In this document: positions 49,518 to 58,105 of the stretch, in pieces
How the letters are laid out: each line of letters begins with the position of its first letter
Numbering within the stretch: the first letter of the stretch is position 1
From: Streptomyces antarcticus
Lineage (GTDB): Bacteria; Actinomycetota; Actinomycetes; Streptomycetales; Streptomycetaceae
Reading direction: 5' to 3'
Assembly: GCF_026627255.1 (NCBI RefSeq)
Contig: NZ_JAPNLM010000009.1
Coordinates: 186,001-250,000 of the forward strand
Length of the DNA stretch: 64,000 nucleotides
Notes under the pieces: model-generated
Database searches by the model: none
What the model was told of the DNA's origin: nothing
What the model saw: only the letters and a program-made list of their open reading frames with translations
Translations under genes and position numbers: made by a program

Positions 49518-49808
49518 CCCGGCGAGGAGCGGCCGACCCCGTCCCGACCGGCCGTCCCCGGCCCGCCGCCCTCGCCGTCCCCGGCCCGCCGCCCCGGCCG
49601 CCCCCGCCCCGCACCTCGCCGTGTTGTCGGGTCGGCCGAGTGCGTCCCGTACGCGGTCGGCCCTCCGCCTTGCGGTGCACGGCACCGGACGACGCGGACG
49701 CGCGGACGGGGCCGACACGGTCCGGCAGCGACGTCTTAGGCCGGACGGACCATCTGCGCGCCGGCGGGCGACAGTTGGCCGGGCTGTCGTCTGGTACCTA
49801 TCGGCACC

Positions 49809-51143
49809 ATGGCCCCCACCCGCACGCTGCTGAGCGGCCTCCTCGGCGCCGCCCTGCTGTTCCCCCTCCCGCTCACCGCCACCACCGCCACCGCCACCAC
49901 CGCCACCGCGAACACCCCCGGCGACGGGCGGACCGTCGACTACCGCGGGCTCCGGCTGTCCGTCCCCGCCGACTGGCGGGTCGTCGACCTCGACCGGCAC
50001 CCCGGCGCCTGCCTGCGCCTCGACCTGCCCACCCTGTACCTCGGCCACGCCGGGACCCAGGCCGAGTGCACCGGCCGGGCGGCCGTCCGCCGGTCCGACA
50101 CCCTGCACCTGGAACCCCTCGACGGCGCCCCGCCGCGCGCCGACGTGCCGACCGTCGCCGCGGAGTCCGTGAAGACCCTGCCCGAGGTCCCGCCCCGCTC
50201 CGACAGCAACGAGCTGCGCTACGCCCTGCGCCGCTCCGGGATCATGGCCACCGTCTCGTACGGGATCACGCCCGGCACCGTACGGGAGGTCCTGTCCCGG
50301 GCCCGTACCGTGGCCGGCGAGGCCGCCGCGGCCCCGGCCGGGCCGCCCCTCGCGGCCGCCGCCGTCGCGGCCCCGGCACTGCGTACCGCCCAGGAGCGTT
50401 TTACCGGCCAGGGCTTCGACGCCTGCACCGCCCCGACCCAGCGCTCCATGGACACGTGGCGGGCCGATTCCCCCTTCCGCGCGGTCGGCGTCTACATCGG
50501 GGGCCGCGCCCGCGCCTGCGCCCAGCCACAGCTCACGGCCGCCTGGGTGCGCAAGCAGGCGCAGGCGGGCTGGCACCTGATGCCGATCTGGGTCGGCCCG
50601 CAGCCCTGGCACAGCGCCAGTACCGGGCTGTCCACCGACGCCTCCGAGGCGGACGGGCAGGGACGGTCCGCCGCCGACGGCGCGGTCACCGCGGCCCGGT
50701 CGCTCGGCCTGCCCGAGGGCACCATCCTCTACAACGACCTGGAGAATTACTCGGACCGCGCCACCTGGGACGCCCCGGTCGTCGCCTACCTGACCGCGTG
50801 GACGGTCCGGCTGCACGAGCTGCGCTACCGTTCCGCCGCCTACGTCTCGGCGAGCTCGGGGGTCAAGGCCCTGAGCGCCCACCACCACCAGGCCCGCGAG
50901 GCCATGCCGGACGTGCTGTGGGTCGCCCGGTGGAACGGAACGGCCTCGGTCTCCGACGCCGACATGGGCCTGCCGAAGGGCACCGCGCAGTGGGCCGGAC
51001 CGCGCCGGGCCCACCAGTTCCGCGGCGACCACGACACCTCGTACGGCGGGGTGACCATCAACATCGACCGGAACTGGGTGGACGTCGACCCCTCCGTCCT
51101 CGGGACCGGAGGGATCCTCCCGCCGCTCCTGCCGCTCAGCTAG
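49809..51143 (+). CDS. Secreted DUF1906 (Rv2525c-like glycoside-hydrolase-fold) protein
   Basis: A 444-residue protein with a signal peptide (LLSGLLGAALLFPLPLTA). The middle region is an undefined N-terminal domain. From about residue 205 it is a DUF1906 domain: GFDACTAPTQRSMDTW, FRAVGVYIGGRA, AGWHLMPIWVGPQ, GTILYNDLENY (acidic pair on a barrel strand), LWVARWNG and HQFRGDHDTSYGGVTINIDRNWVD. The fold is a TIM barrel related to GH25-like hydrolases, so cell-wall or glycan hydrolysis outside the cell is likely but unproven. It ends overlapping the convergent gene by 8 bases. Confidence 0.85.
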   Translation: MAPTRTLLSGLLGAALLFPLPLTATTATATTATANTPGDGRTVDYRGLRLSVPADWRVVDLDRHPGACLRLDLPTLYLGHAGTQAECTGRAAVRRSDTLHLEPLDGAPPRADVPTVAAESVKTLPEVPPRSDSNELRYALRRSGIMATVSYGITPGTVREVLSRARTVAGEAAAAPAGPPLAAAAVAAPALRTAQERFTGQGFDACTAPTQRSMDTWRADSPFRAVGVYIGGRARACAQPQLTAAWVRKQAQAGWHLMPIWVGPQPWHSASTGLSTDASEADGQGRSAADGAVTAARSLGLPEGTILYNDLENYSDRATWDAPVVAYLTAWTVRLHELRYRSAAYVSASSGVKALSAHHHQAREAMPDVLWVARWNGTASVSDADMGLPKGTAQWAGPRRAHQFRGDHDTSYGGVTINIDRNWVDVDPSVLGTGGILPPLLPLS

Positions 51144-51708
51144 CCGGTCCCTCGGCCGGTCCGCCCGCCAGTCCGCCTGCCGGGCCGCCCGCCGGGTCCT
51201 TCGGGTCCTCGCGGGCCGGCTCGTCGTCGTTGCCCCGGCGGATGGTGCGCAAACCCCCCGCCGGGGTCCACGCCCGCACCACCAGCTCCTCGCCGTCCAC
51301 GCCGATGTGCACGACCTCCGTCAGGTCGGCGTGGAAGAGGTGGAAGGGGTGCGGGGACTCCGACGCCGTCTCCTCCGCGTACCGGTGCAGTTCGGGCGGG
51401 TCGATGACCTCCACCGCCCGCCCGGAGACCCGTACGTCCCCGTCCGGCATCGTCTCGCCCTCGCCCGGGTTGGTGTGCAGGGCGAACCGCGGGTCGCGCT
51501 GGAGGTCCCTGGCCTTCATCGAGCCGGGCATCATGCCGAGCCACAGCTCCCCGCCCCGGATGTCGACGTTCAGCCCGGCCACCCGGGGGGACCCGTCCTT
51601 GCGGAGGGTGGCCAGGACGTGGTGCGGGTACTGCGCGAAGCGGTCCTGGACCGCCTTCGCGAACTCCGGCTCTGCCTTCTCGAAGGCGGCCCAGTTGGTG
51701 ATCGTCAT
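51136..51708 (-). CDS. Pyridoxamine 5'-phosphate oxidase-like flavin/F420 protein
   Basis: A 190-residue split-barrel protein of the PNPOx-like superfamily: FAQYPHHVLATLRKDGSPRVAGLNVDIRGGELWLGMMPGSMKARDLQRDPRFALHTNP. Members bind FMN, F420 or heme; this sequence does not decide which. The last ~25 residues are a Gly/Pro/Ala repeat (GGPAGGLAGGPAEGPAS) of low complexity. It overlaps the DUF1906 gene tail to tail. Confidence 0.85.
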   Translation of the reverse strand: MTITNWAAFEKAEPEFAKAVQDRFAQYPHHVLATLRKDGSPRVAGLNVDIRGGELWLGMMPGSMKARDLQRDPRFALHTNPGEGETMPDGDVRVSGRAVEVIDPPELHRYAEETASESPHPFHLFHADLTEVVHIGVDGEELVVRAWTPAGGLRTIRRGNDDEPAREDPKDPAGGPAGGLAGGPAEGPAS

Positions 51709-51724
51709 ACCGCCATGTAACCCC

Positions 51725-52453
51725 TCAGGGGGTTGTGATGCCCAGCCGCCGGGCCGCTTGCAGCCAGGCCGGAAACTCCCCGACCAGCCGGTCGTACAGC
51801 TCCGAGTCCGTGACGGCGCGCGGGTCGGAGCCCGCGTGGAAGTAGCCCGCGTTGTCCACGACGCGCCGGCCCGGGACGGGCAGGTCGTCCAGCCGGCGCA
51901 GGAAGTCGAACTGCGAGCTGCGGGTGTTGCCGAAGCCGACGAACTGCCAGAACAGCGGCAGCCGGGCCGCCTTGCACAGGTACTTCTCCGCCGCCAACTT
52001 GTTGATCGGCCCGCCGTCCGTCTGGAAGACGACGAGGGCCGGGCGCGCGGACCCGGAGTCCAGGTAGTGGTCGATCACTGCGTCCATGGCCGCGTGGTAG
52101 GCCGTCTTGCCCATGTGGCCGAGGCCGGCGGCGATCTCGTTGACCCGGCCCTCGTGCCCGGCGAGGGAGATCTCCTCCACCGCGTCGACCTCGGTGGAGA
52201 AGAACACCACGGGGACGCGGCCGTCGTCGTCCAGGTGGGCCGACAGCCCCATCACCCGGTCGGCGAGGGCCTGGACGCTGCCGTCGTCGTAGTACGGGCG
52301 CATCGACCCGGAGTAGTCGAGGACCAGGTAGACCGAGGCGCGCCCGCCCTCCAGGCCGTACTTGCGCAGGGAGACCCCGGCGCTCTTGTAGAGGCGCACG
52401 AGCGCCGGAGCCGTTTCCTCGACCTTGCGGAGGTCCATCGCGCTGCCCGTCAT
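51725..52453 (-). CDS. VWA-domain protein, TerF-like
   Basis: A 242-residue von Willebrand A domain protein. The MIDAS motif is YLVLDYSGSM, with GKTAYHAAMDAV and VFQTDGGP giving the remaining metal ligands. WQFVGFGNTRSSQFDFLRRLDDLPGRRVVDN is the pattern of the VWA domain in tellurium-resistance TerF proteins. No ter genes are near. A metal-dependent protein-binding role is the safest reading. The start is uncertain: GTG 52477, ATG 52453 and ATG 52438 are all possible and none has a clear ribosome site. Confidence 0.8.
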   Translation of the reverse strand: MTGSAMDLRKVEETAPALVRLYKSAGVSLRKYGLEGGRASVYLVLDYSGSMRPYYDDGSVQALADRVMGLSAHLDDDGRVPVVFFSTEVDAVEEISLAGHEGRVNEIAAGLGHMGKTAYHAAMDAVIDHYLDSGSARPALVVFQTDGGPINKLAAEKYLCKAARLPLFWQFVGFGNTRSSQFDFLRRLDDLPVPGRRVVDNAGYFHAGSDPRAVTDSELYDRLVGEFPAWLQAARRLGITTP

Positions 52454-52619
52454 GGGGCCGAGGGTACGGGAGGACACGCCGGTCGGCGCCGGTGAACAGA
52501 GGTGCGAACCGCGGTGCGCCCGCCGCCCGCCCGCCCGGTGCCGCTGCCGAACGCCCCGTGCTGCCGCTGCCGCCCGCCCGGTGCTCGCTCCGCCGCCGCC
52601 GCCCCCGGCCGCGGCGTGC

Positions 52620-53207
52620 TTACGGGTGCTCGCCCCGCTCGGCCGCCAGCGCCTCGATGTCGTCGAGCATGGCGGCCGCGAGGTCGCGTTCGGAGGCGTG
52701 GTACCGCTCGGCCCACTTGAGGGTGAGGGCCGGATAGGCCCAGGCCGGCTCGTCCTTCGCGCGCTCCGCGTCGGCGGCCGCGCGCAGCCGCATGTCCTCC
52801 GCGAACTCCTGCTGCCGGATCAGCAGTTCGCGCATCTGCGTGGGTTCCAGCAGGTGGCCCAGCCACAGCCGGAGCATCGGCCCGTGCTTCAGGACGGGCG
52901 GGTCGACGGGCGCCTCGCGGGCCCACTCCCGTACGGCCGCCATGCCCTCCGCGGTGATCCGGTAGACGCGCTTGTCGCGGGTGCCGGTCTCCTGGGCCAC
53001 CTGGCGCGAGGAGGCGTAACCGGCCTTCTCCAGCCGCTTGAGCTCGCTGTAGATCTGACTGAAGGACGGGCTCCAGTAGAAGAAGCGCAAGGACCGGTCC
53101 GACCACTTCTTCAGGTCGTAGCCGGAGAGCTCCTCCCCGAAGGAGAGCAGCCCGAGCACCGCCCAGCTGGTCGCGGGGAGCGTGCGCCTGTTCGTCTCGT
53201 CTGACAC
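52620..53207 (-). CDS. PadR-family transcriptional regulator
   Basis: A 195-residue regulator. N-terminal winged helix: SWAVLGLLSFGEELSGYDLKKWSDRSLRFFYWSPSFSQIYSELKRLEKAGYASS, wing RDKRVYRITAEGMAAVREW. The C-terminal helical dimerisation domain has many Glu/Arg/Ala. It is divergent from the flavin oxidoreductase operon at 53361, so it probably controls that operon and itself. The GTG start gives MSDETNRRTLPATSW. Confidence 0.9.
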   Translation of the reverse strand: MSDETNRRTLPATSWAVLGLLSFGEELSGYDLKKWSDRSLRFFYWSPSFSQIYSELKRLEKAGYASSRQVAQETGTRDKRVYRITAEGMAAVREWAREAPVDPPVLKHGPMLRLWLGHLLEPTQMRELLIRQQEFAEDMRLRAAADAERAKDEPAWAYPALTLKWAERYHASERDLAAAMLDDIEALAAERGEHP

Positions 53208-53299
53208 GCAGCGCAGTCTACGACCGGTCTCCGCCGCGGCCCTTCCCTCCGCATGACATGACTGCTAGGAGTATGCCTAATCGAAATAACTACAGAGCG

Positions 53300-53323
53300 A
53301 TCCGCACCCACATCCGCACCCAC
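53300..53323. repeat. 12-bp direct repeat before the LLM gene
   Basis: atccgcacccac occurs twice in a row and is followed by degenerate copies up to about 53350. It lies within the presumed leader of the oxidoreductase operon. No palindrome of PadR type is clear. Confidence 0.7.
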
Positions 53324-53360
53324 ATCCGCGTCCGTACCCGCATCCGAATCCGGAGGCCCC

Positions 53361-54491
53361 GTGAAGTTCTCGATGATCTTCGAGGCGCAGCTCGTCGACC
53401 CGACCCCGGAGCGCGAGCGCCAGGTCATCCACGACTGCGTCGAACAGGCCGTCTTCGCCGAGGAGATGGGCTTCGACCGGATCTGGGCCGTCGAGCACCA
53501 CTCCCTCACCCAGTACGCGCACCTGACCGCCTCCGAGATCTTCCTCGCCTGGGTCGCCGCCCGGACGCGGACGATCCGCATCGGCCACGGCGTGGTCACC
53601 ATGCCCTTCGGCTACCAGCACCCGGTCCGCGTCGCCGAACGCGCCGCGATGCTCGACGTCCTCTCCGGCGGCCGCGTCGACGTCGGCGCGGGCCGCGGCG
53701 CCACCCGCCAGGAGATGTCCATGTTCGGGGTACGGCCGCAGGACACCCGGCCGCAGACCGAGGAGGCCCTGCGGATCTTCGCCGCCGCCTGGCGGGAGCC
53801 GGAGTTCGAGTGGCACGGCTCGCTCGACATCGGCCCCGGGGCGATCCTGCCCCGTCCGGTCCAGGAGCCGCACCCGCCGCTCTTCATGGCCTGCTCCCAG
53901 CACGAGTCCCTCGGCCTCGCCGCCGAACTGGGCATCGGCGCGCTGGTGATGGGCTTCTCGGGAGCCGACGACGTCCGCGCGATGCGCACCGTCTACGACG
54001 AGGCCATCGCGGCCCGCGACGGCGGCCGGTTCGTCTCCACCGAGGTCAACGACCACTTCTCCGCCCTCTGCCCGACCATCGTCCTCGACGACGCCGAGCG
54101 CGCGCTGCGCCTGGGCACCCGGGGGCAGCGCTTCTTCGCCGAGTCCATCGCGCACTGGTACGGCGGCGGCCCCGCGCCGACCGGATACGCCGAGGACGCG
54201 CCCGCCGAGGAGCACGTGGAGGCCCTCGCCAAGGGGCGCGAGGAACTCGTCGCCAAGCTGCACGAGGCGAACATCCCGGCCCGCCCCGTCGACACCGGCA
54301 CCTTCAACGCCGACCATGCCTACGGAAGCGCCGAGACCGCCGTCGCCTACGTGGAGCGGCTGCGCGAGATCGGCGTCGACGAGGTGATGTGCCTGATCCA
54401 GATGGGCACCGTCCCGCAGGAGGCTTGCATGGAAACCATCCGCCAGTGGGGCGAGAAGGTCATCCCGCACTTCCGCGCCCTGGAGGGCTGA
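53361..54491 (+). CDS. LLM-class flavin-dependent oxidoreductase
   Basis: A 376-residue luciferase-like (beta/alpha)8 protein. Family motifs are MKFSMIFEAQLVDP, AEEMGFDRIWAVEHHSLTQYAHL, RTIRIGHGVVTMPFGYQHPVRVAERAAMLDVLSGGRVDVGAGRGATRQE and FMACSQHESLGLAAELG. It uses FMN or F420, probably for an oxygenation of a hydrophobic substrate. The GTG start has CCGGAGG upstream. Three genes follow closely (this, SDR, esterase). Confidence 0.9.
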   Translation: MKFSMIFEAQLVDPTPERERQVIHDCVEQAVFAEEMGFDRIWAVEHHSLTQYAHLTASEIFLAWVAARTRTIRIGHGVVTMPFGYQHPVRVAERAAMLDVLSGGRVDVGAGRGATRQEMSMFGVRPQDTRPQTEEALRIFAAAWREPEFEWHGSLDIGPGAILPRPVQEPHPPLFMACSQHESLGLAAELGIGALVMGFSGADDVRAMRTVYDEAIAARDGGRFVSTEVNDHFSALCPTIVLDDAERALRLGTRGQRFFAESIAHWYGGGPAPTGYAEDAPAEEHVEALAKGREELVAKLHEANIPARPVDTGTFNADHAYGSAETAVAYVERLREIGVDEVMCLIQMGTVPQEACMETIRQWGEKVIPHFRALEG

Positions 54492-54494
54492 GCC

Positions 54495-55223
54495 GTGATC
54501 ACGCTGGACGGAAAGGTCGTCGTCATCACCGGCGCCGGCCGCGGCCAGGGCGCCGCCGAGGCCCTGCTGTGCGCGGAGGCCGGCGCCCGGGTCGTCGTCA
54601 CCGACGTCCGCGAGGAGGAGGGCCGGACGGTCGCCGCCGGCCTCGGCGGACAGGGGCTGTTCGTACGGCACGACGTGGCCGACGCCGCGTCCTGGGCCGG
54701 GGTGGTGAAGGCGGCCGTCGAGGCCTTCGGGACGGTCTCGGCACTGGTCAACAACGCGGCCCTGTGGCGCACCGCCCACGTGGAGCGGCAGACGGCCGAG
54801 GACTTCGAGGCGCTGCTGCGGGTCAACCTGCTGGGCCCGTTCCACGGCATCCAGGCGGTGGCGCCGGTGCTGCGGGCGGCGGGTGGCGGATCGATCGTCA
54901 ACATCTCCTCCACCGCCGGACTGGTCGGGATACCGGGCCACGCCGCCTACGGCTCCACCAAGTTCGCGCTGCGCGGGCTGACCCGCTCGGCGGCCCTGGA
55001 CCTGGCCCGGGACCGCATCCGGGTCAACTCCGTGCACCCGGGGGCGATCGACACCCCGATGGTGGCCGCCTCGGTCGCGGGCCGGGACTGGTCGCACGTG
55101 CCCCTGGGCCGGATGGGCCGGCCGGAGGAGGTCGGGGAACTCGTCCGCTTCCTCTGCTCGGACGCCTCCTCGTACCTGACGGGTGCCGAGTTCACCGTCG
55201 ACGGCGGGATGACGGCCCGATGA
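54495..55223 (+). CDS. Short-chain dehydrogenase/reductase
   Basis: A 242-residue classical SDR. NAD(P) motif VVITGAGRGQGAAEALLC (TGxxxGxG), Asp in VVVTDVREEEG favouring NAD(H), NNAA, catalytic Ser in IVNISSTAGL, YGSTK, and VHPGAIDTPM. It lies 3 bases after the LLM oxidoreductase and overlaps the esterase by ATGA. Close to 3-hydroxysteroid/cyclohexanol-type dehydrogenases in character; substrate unknown. Confidence 0.92.
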   Translation: MITLDGKVVVITGAGRGQGAAEALLCAEAGARVVVTDVREEEGRTVAAGLGGQGLFVRHDVADAASWAGVVKAAVEAFGTVSALVNNAALWRTAHVERQTAEDFEALLRVNLLGPFHGIQAVAPVLRAAGGGSIVNISSTAGLVGIPGHAAYGSTKFALRGLTRSAALDLARDRIRVNSVHPGAIDTPMVAASVAGRDWSHVPLGRMGRPEEVGELVRFLCSDASSYLTGAEFTVDGGMTAR

Positions 55224-56110
55224 GCGCCGGCGCGGGCGATCCGCTCTCCCCGGCGGCCCGGCAGCTGTGCGACGCGATGGCCGCGGGCTTCCCCGGCCCC
55301 GGCGACACGGCCGCCCTGCGCGCGGCGGCCGTCCCCGGCCCCCGGGGCCCGGAGGTCGCCGCGGTGTACGACACCGGCGCCGCGGACGTCCCCGTCCGGG
55401 TGTACGACCCGGCGCCGGGCGCCGCGGGCCGCCCGCTGGTCGTCTTCCTGCACGGCGGCGGCTGGGTGATGTGCGGTCCGGACACGCACGACGCGCTGTG
55501 CCGGAGGCTGGCCGCGGCCTCGGGCGCGGTGGTCGTCTCGGCCGACTACCGGCTCGCCCCCGAACACCCCTGGCCGGCGGCGCCCGACGACGCGCTGGCG
55601 GTGCTGCTGTGGGCGCGCTCGGAGGCGGGCGCCCTCGGGTGTGACCCGGACCGGGTGGTGGTGGCGGGGGACTCCAGCGGCGGCAACCTGGCCGCCGTGA
55701 CCGCGCTGCGGGCGCCCGGACTCCTCGCCGGACAACTGCTGTTCTACCCGCCGCTGGACGCCTCGATGGCCGCCGAGTCGGTCGAGGCGTACGCGACGGG
55801 GTACTTCCACACCGCCGCGCACATGGCCTGGTACTGGGACTGCTACGGCGGCGACCCGGCGCACCCGCACGTCTCGCCGCTGCGCGCCTCCCGCGCCGAA
55901 CTCGCCGGTCTGCCGCGTACGTTGATCGTCCTGGCCGACTGTGACGTGCTGCGGGACGAGGGCCTGGCGTACGCGCGCCGCCTCGGGGCGGCCGGCGTGG
56001 ACTGCGCCGTCCAGCTCCACCCGGGGGTTTTCCACGGCTTCCTGGGCCTGCCGCTGCCGGCCGGCGCCACCGCGCTGGCGGCGGCCGCGGACTGGGTGGC
56101 GGCCACGTAG
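55220..56110 (+). CDS. Alpha/beta-hydrolase, HSL/GDXG-type esterase
   Basis: A 296-residue esterase of the hormone-sensitive-lipase family. Oxyanion motif VVFLHGGGWVMCGPDTHD, nucleophile GDSSGGNLAA, catalytic Asp in VLADCDVLRDEG and His in GVFHGFLG. YRLAPEHPWPAAPDDA is the typical family segment. It hydrolyses esters or lactones, which fits an oxygenase-dehydrogenase-hydrolase route in this operon (for example a Baeyer-Villiger-like step), though this is an inference. Confidence 0.92.
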   Translation: MSAGAGDPLSPAARQLCDAMAAGFPGPGDTAALRAAAVPGPRGPEVAAVYDTGAADVPVRVYDPAPGAAGRPLVVFLHGGGWVMCGPDTHDALCRRLAAASGAVVVSADYRLAPEHPWPAAPDDALAVLLWARSEAGALGCDPDRVVVAGDSSGGNLAAVTALRAPGLLAGQLLFYPPLDASMAAESVEAYATGYFHTAAHMAWYWDCYGGDPAHPHVSPLRASRAELAGLPRTLIVLADCDVLRDEGLAYARRLGAAGVDCAVQLHPGVFHGFLGLPLPAGATALAAAADWVAAT

Positions 56111-56140
56111 CGGGGCGCGCCGGAAGAAGGGGGAAGGGGG

Positions 56141-56211
56141 CGGGGCGGCCGGATTCGAACCGGCGTCCTCCTCCATGCTGTGTAGGCGCACTACCTCTGT
56201 GCTACGACCCC
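56141..56211 (-). tRNA. tRNA-like sequence, probably a pseudo-tRNA
   Basis: The minus strand has a tRNA layout in 71 bases: T8-A9, D arm GCAC-agaggta-GTGC, an anticodon arm CCTAC-acagcat-GGAGG, a 5-base variable loop, and a perfect T arm GCCGG-TTCGAAT-CCGGC. Faults: the anticodon stem has an A-G mismatch, base 33 is C instead of U, and the 3' acceptor strand CGCCCCG fails to pair fully with GGGGTCG unless one A is restored. The anticodon cannot be assigned safely (AGC by simple counting). No CCA is encoded. Confidence 0.5.
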
Positions 56212-56289
56212 GCCCTTGCCGGAGACCCTAGACCGCGGGGCCCGTCCGGGCGATCGAATATCGCGGGACGGGCCCCGGGCCGGACGGGC

Positions 56290-56847
56290 TCAGTGCTTGA
56301 ACGTGAAGGTGAAGTCGCCCGAGCGCCGGCCGCTCAGGCGGACCGCCGACACGAGGTTCCCCGCGGCGAGCAGCCGCTCGGCCCCGGCCCGCGAGAGGCC
56401 GAACCCCTCGGCGACCAGTCGCACCGGCCGCACGGGTATCGGCGCGGCGAAGCGGACCGACACCTCGACCGCCTCGCCCTCCGGCGGCCGCGGCCGGTCC
56501 GGCGCGCCGCGGTCGAGGCGCCAGGCGCCGTCCCAGTCGAGGGCGATCCGGTTGCGGCGCAGCACGAGCGGGTCCTGGAGCAGTTCGGCAGCCAGGCCGG
56601 GGTCGTTGCCGTGCAGCAGGTTCAGGAGCGCGGGCCGCACGGACCGGACGTTCACCCGCTCCAGGACCGTGAGCCGGGTGGTGTCCCCGCACCGGGTGCA
56701 CCGGGCGAGGAGCCAGGCGTCGAGGAGCTTGTGGTGCGCGTTGAGGCGGAATTTCCCGTTCGCCCGGAAGCGCCCGGAGGCGCACCTGTGGCAAGTGCGG
56801 AGGACTGTCGGCAGGCAGGTGGGCAGGACCACCCAGGTTTCGGACAC
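56290..56847 (-). CDS. DUF1062 family protein
   Basis: A 185-residue protein. Two CxxC pairs near the start (TCHRCASGRFRANGKFRLNAHHKLLDAWLLARCTRCG) probably bind zinc. The rest includes NLLHGNDPGLAAELLQDPLVLRRNRI and a C-terminal stretch AEGFGLSRAGAERLLAAGNLVSA resembling an S4-like RNA-binding helix pair. This fits DUF1062. A nucleic-acid-binding role is a guess. GTG start. It lies beyond the tRNA-like element on the same strand. Confidence 0.8.
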   Translation of the reverse strand: MSETWVVLPTCLPTVLRTCHRCASGRFRANGKFRLNAHHKLLDAWLLARCTRCGDTTRLTVLERVNVRSVRPALLNLLHGNDPGLAAELLQDPLVLRRNRIALDWDGAWRLDRGAPDRPRPPEGEAVEVSVRFAAPIPVRPVRLVAEGFGLSRAGAERLLAAGNLVSAVRLSGRRSGDFTFTFKH

Positions 56848-57123
56848 AGGGGTACACCGGTTCCAGTGAGAAGACCGCAGCGAAAAGGAGCGCGGCGCAC
56901 AGGTGCGACGCGCGACGGTTCAGCGCTCGGGGGGTCTCACTTGGTGTACAACGGCACGTCCTTGACGGGGCGACTGCGGGCGGGAGCACGTTAACGGCAC
57001 GCGGCGGTGCGGCTCCACCGAATTCGGGGCGGGCGGCTCTACCCCCCCCCAACGGCGGATGCCCGCGCGCCCGCCGGCCCGTACGCCGCCCAGGCGCCCG
57101 CACCTTGTGTGCATGATGTGTCC

Positions 57124-57654
57124 ATGTCTGGCCTGCTGCTGCGCAACTGCCTGCTCCTGGCAGCCGAGTTCGGTGCCGTCCTGCTGCTGCGCGGCCCGGA
57201 GGGGGCCTGGATCCCGGTCCTGCTGGCCGTGTTCGTCATCGGCGCCGGCGTACCGCACGGCACCGGCGCGGAGTTCGTCGCCCGTACCGCCCTCGCGCTC
57301 GTCGCGGTGGGCGTCGTGGTCGCCGGGGGAGCCGCCTTGGACCGCCACACCCTGCACGACCGGGGGCGGGAGGAGCAGGCCGTGGTCACCTCCCGCACGA
57401 TGGTGAAGGACGGCGCCGGCCTCTCCCCGTCGCTGCGGCTGCGCACGGACGCCGGCCGCGATCTGCCCGGCCCGCTGGCGAGCGACCTGCCGGTCGGCGC
57501 CCGGCTGACGGTCACCGCGGACCCCGACGGCCCGGCATGGACCCCCGGCGGCCGGCCGGCGAGGCCCCTGTGGCAGACGGCGGCCACGGCCGCCCTGCTC
57601 GCCCTCCAGACAGCCGCCCTGAGCTGGTACTCCTTCCGGAAGTCCCGCTACTGA
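57124..57654 (+). CDS. Hypothetical membrane protein
   Basis: A 176-residue protein with hydrophobic segments at LLLRNCLLLAAEFGAVLLL, AWIPVLLAVFVIGAGV, TALALVAVGVVVAGGAAL and a C-terminal WQTAATAALLALQTAALSWYSF. Between helices 3 and 4 lies an extracytoplasmic or cytoplasmic loop of ~75 polar residues (TSRTMVKDGAGLSPSLRLRTDAGRDLPGPL...VGARLTVTADPDG) that could form a small beta domain. Family not recognised. The ATG at 57124 gives MSGLLLRN. A nine-C run lies ~75 bases upstream. The 56848-57123 gap shows no other feature. Confidence 0.65.
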   Translation: MSGLLLRNCLLLAAEFGAVLLLRGPEGAWIPVLLAVFVIGAGVPHGTGAEFVARTALALVAVGVVVAGGAALDRHTLHDRGREEQAVVTSRTMVKDGAGLSPSLRLRTDAGRDLPGPLASDLPVGARLTVTADPDGPAWTPGGRPARPLWQTAATAALLALQTAALSWYSFRKSRY

Positions 57655-57687
57655 AACCCGCTCGCCCGGCCGTCGATAGCCTCGGTG

Positions 57688-58029
57688 GTGTCCACCACCA
57701 CCCTCTGGCGCCCCACGGGCCCCGTCGAGCTCGACCTGGTCCGCGCCGCCGACTGGAAGGCCTGGCCGCCGCGCCTCCCCGAGCAGCCGATCTTCTACCC
57801 GGTCCTGAACGAGGACTACGCGACCCGCATCGCCCGCGACTGGAACCTCAGGCACGACGGCGCCGGCTTCGTGACCCGGTTCGAGGTCGACTCCGCCTTC
57901 CTGGCCCGCTACCCGGTCCAGCGCGCGGGCGGCGAGACGATCCTGGAGCTGTGGGTCCCCGCCGGGGACCTGCCCGAGTTCAACGCGCACATCGTCGGCC
58001 GCATCGAGGTCGTGCACGCGTTCCGCTGA
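57688..58029 (+). CDS. Small conserved protein of the 'ADP-ribosylation/crystallin J1' named group
   Basis: A 113-residue soluble protein, STTTLWRPTGPVELDLVRAADWKAWPPRLPEQPIFYPVLNEDYATRIARDWN...GFVTRFEVDSAFLARYPVQ...FNAHIVGRIEVVHAFR. From memory, close homologues in actinobacteria carry the label ADP-ribosylation/crystallin J1, a name borrowed from the ADP-ribosylglycohydrolase family although the sequence lacks its metal motifs. No function is known. GTG 57685 is an equally possible start. Confidence 0.75.
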   Translation: MSTTTLWRPTGPVELDLVRAADWKAWPPRLPEQPIFYPVLNEDYATRIARDWNLRHDGAGFVTRFEVDSAFLARYPVQRAGGETILELWVPAGDLPEFNAHIVGRIEVVHAFR

Positions 58030-58065
58030 CCGGCGGGCGAGGGTGCGGCATCCCCGCCCGGCCCA

Positions 58066-58092
58066 CCCGGTGGGGGCCTGGCCCCCACCGGG
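58066..58092 (+). terminator. Hairpin between small protein and methyltransferase genes
   Basis: A perfect 11-bp stem (cccggtggggg / cccccaccggg) with loop cctgg, 36 bases after the preceding stop. It ends just before the ribosome-site region of the methyltransferase gene. Confidence 0.65.
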
Positions 58093-58105
58093 GAGATCGA
58101 AAAGA

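Noticed and set aside
53258..53400. Plus-strand frame with THIR/RIR repeats before the LLM gene
   Set aside because: The Arg-rich repeat arises from the 12-bp DNA repeat, and the frame then runs out of phase through the LLM gene.
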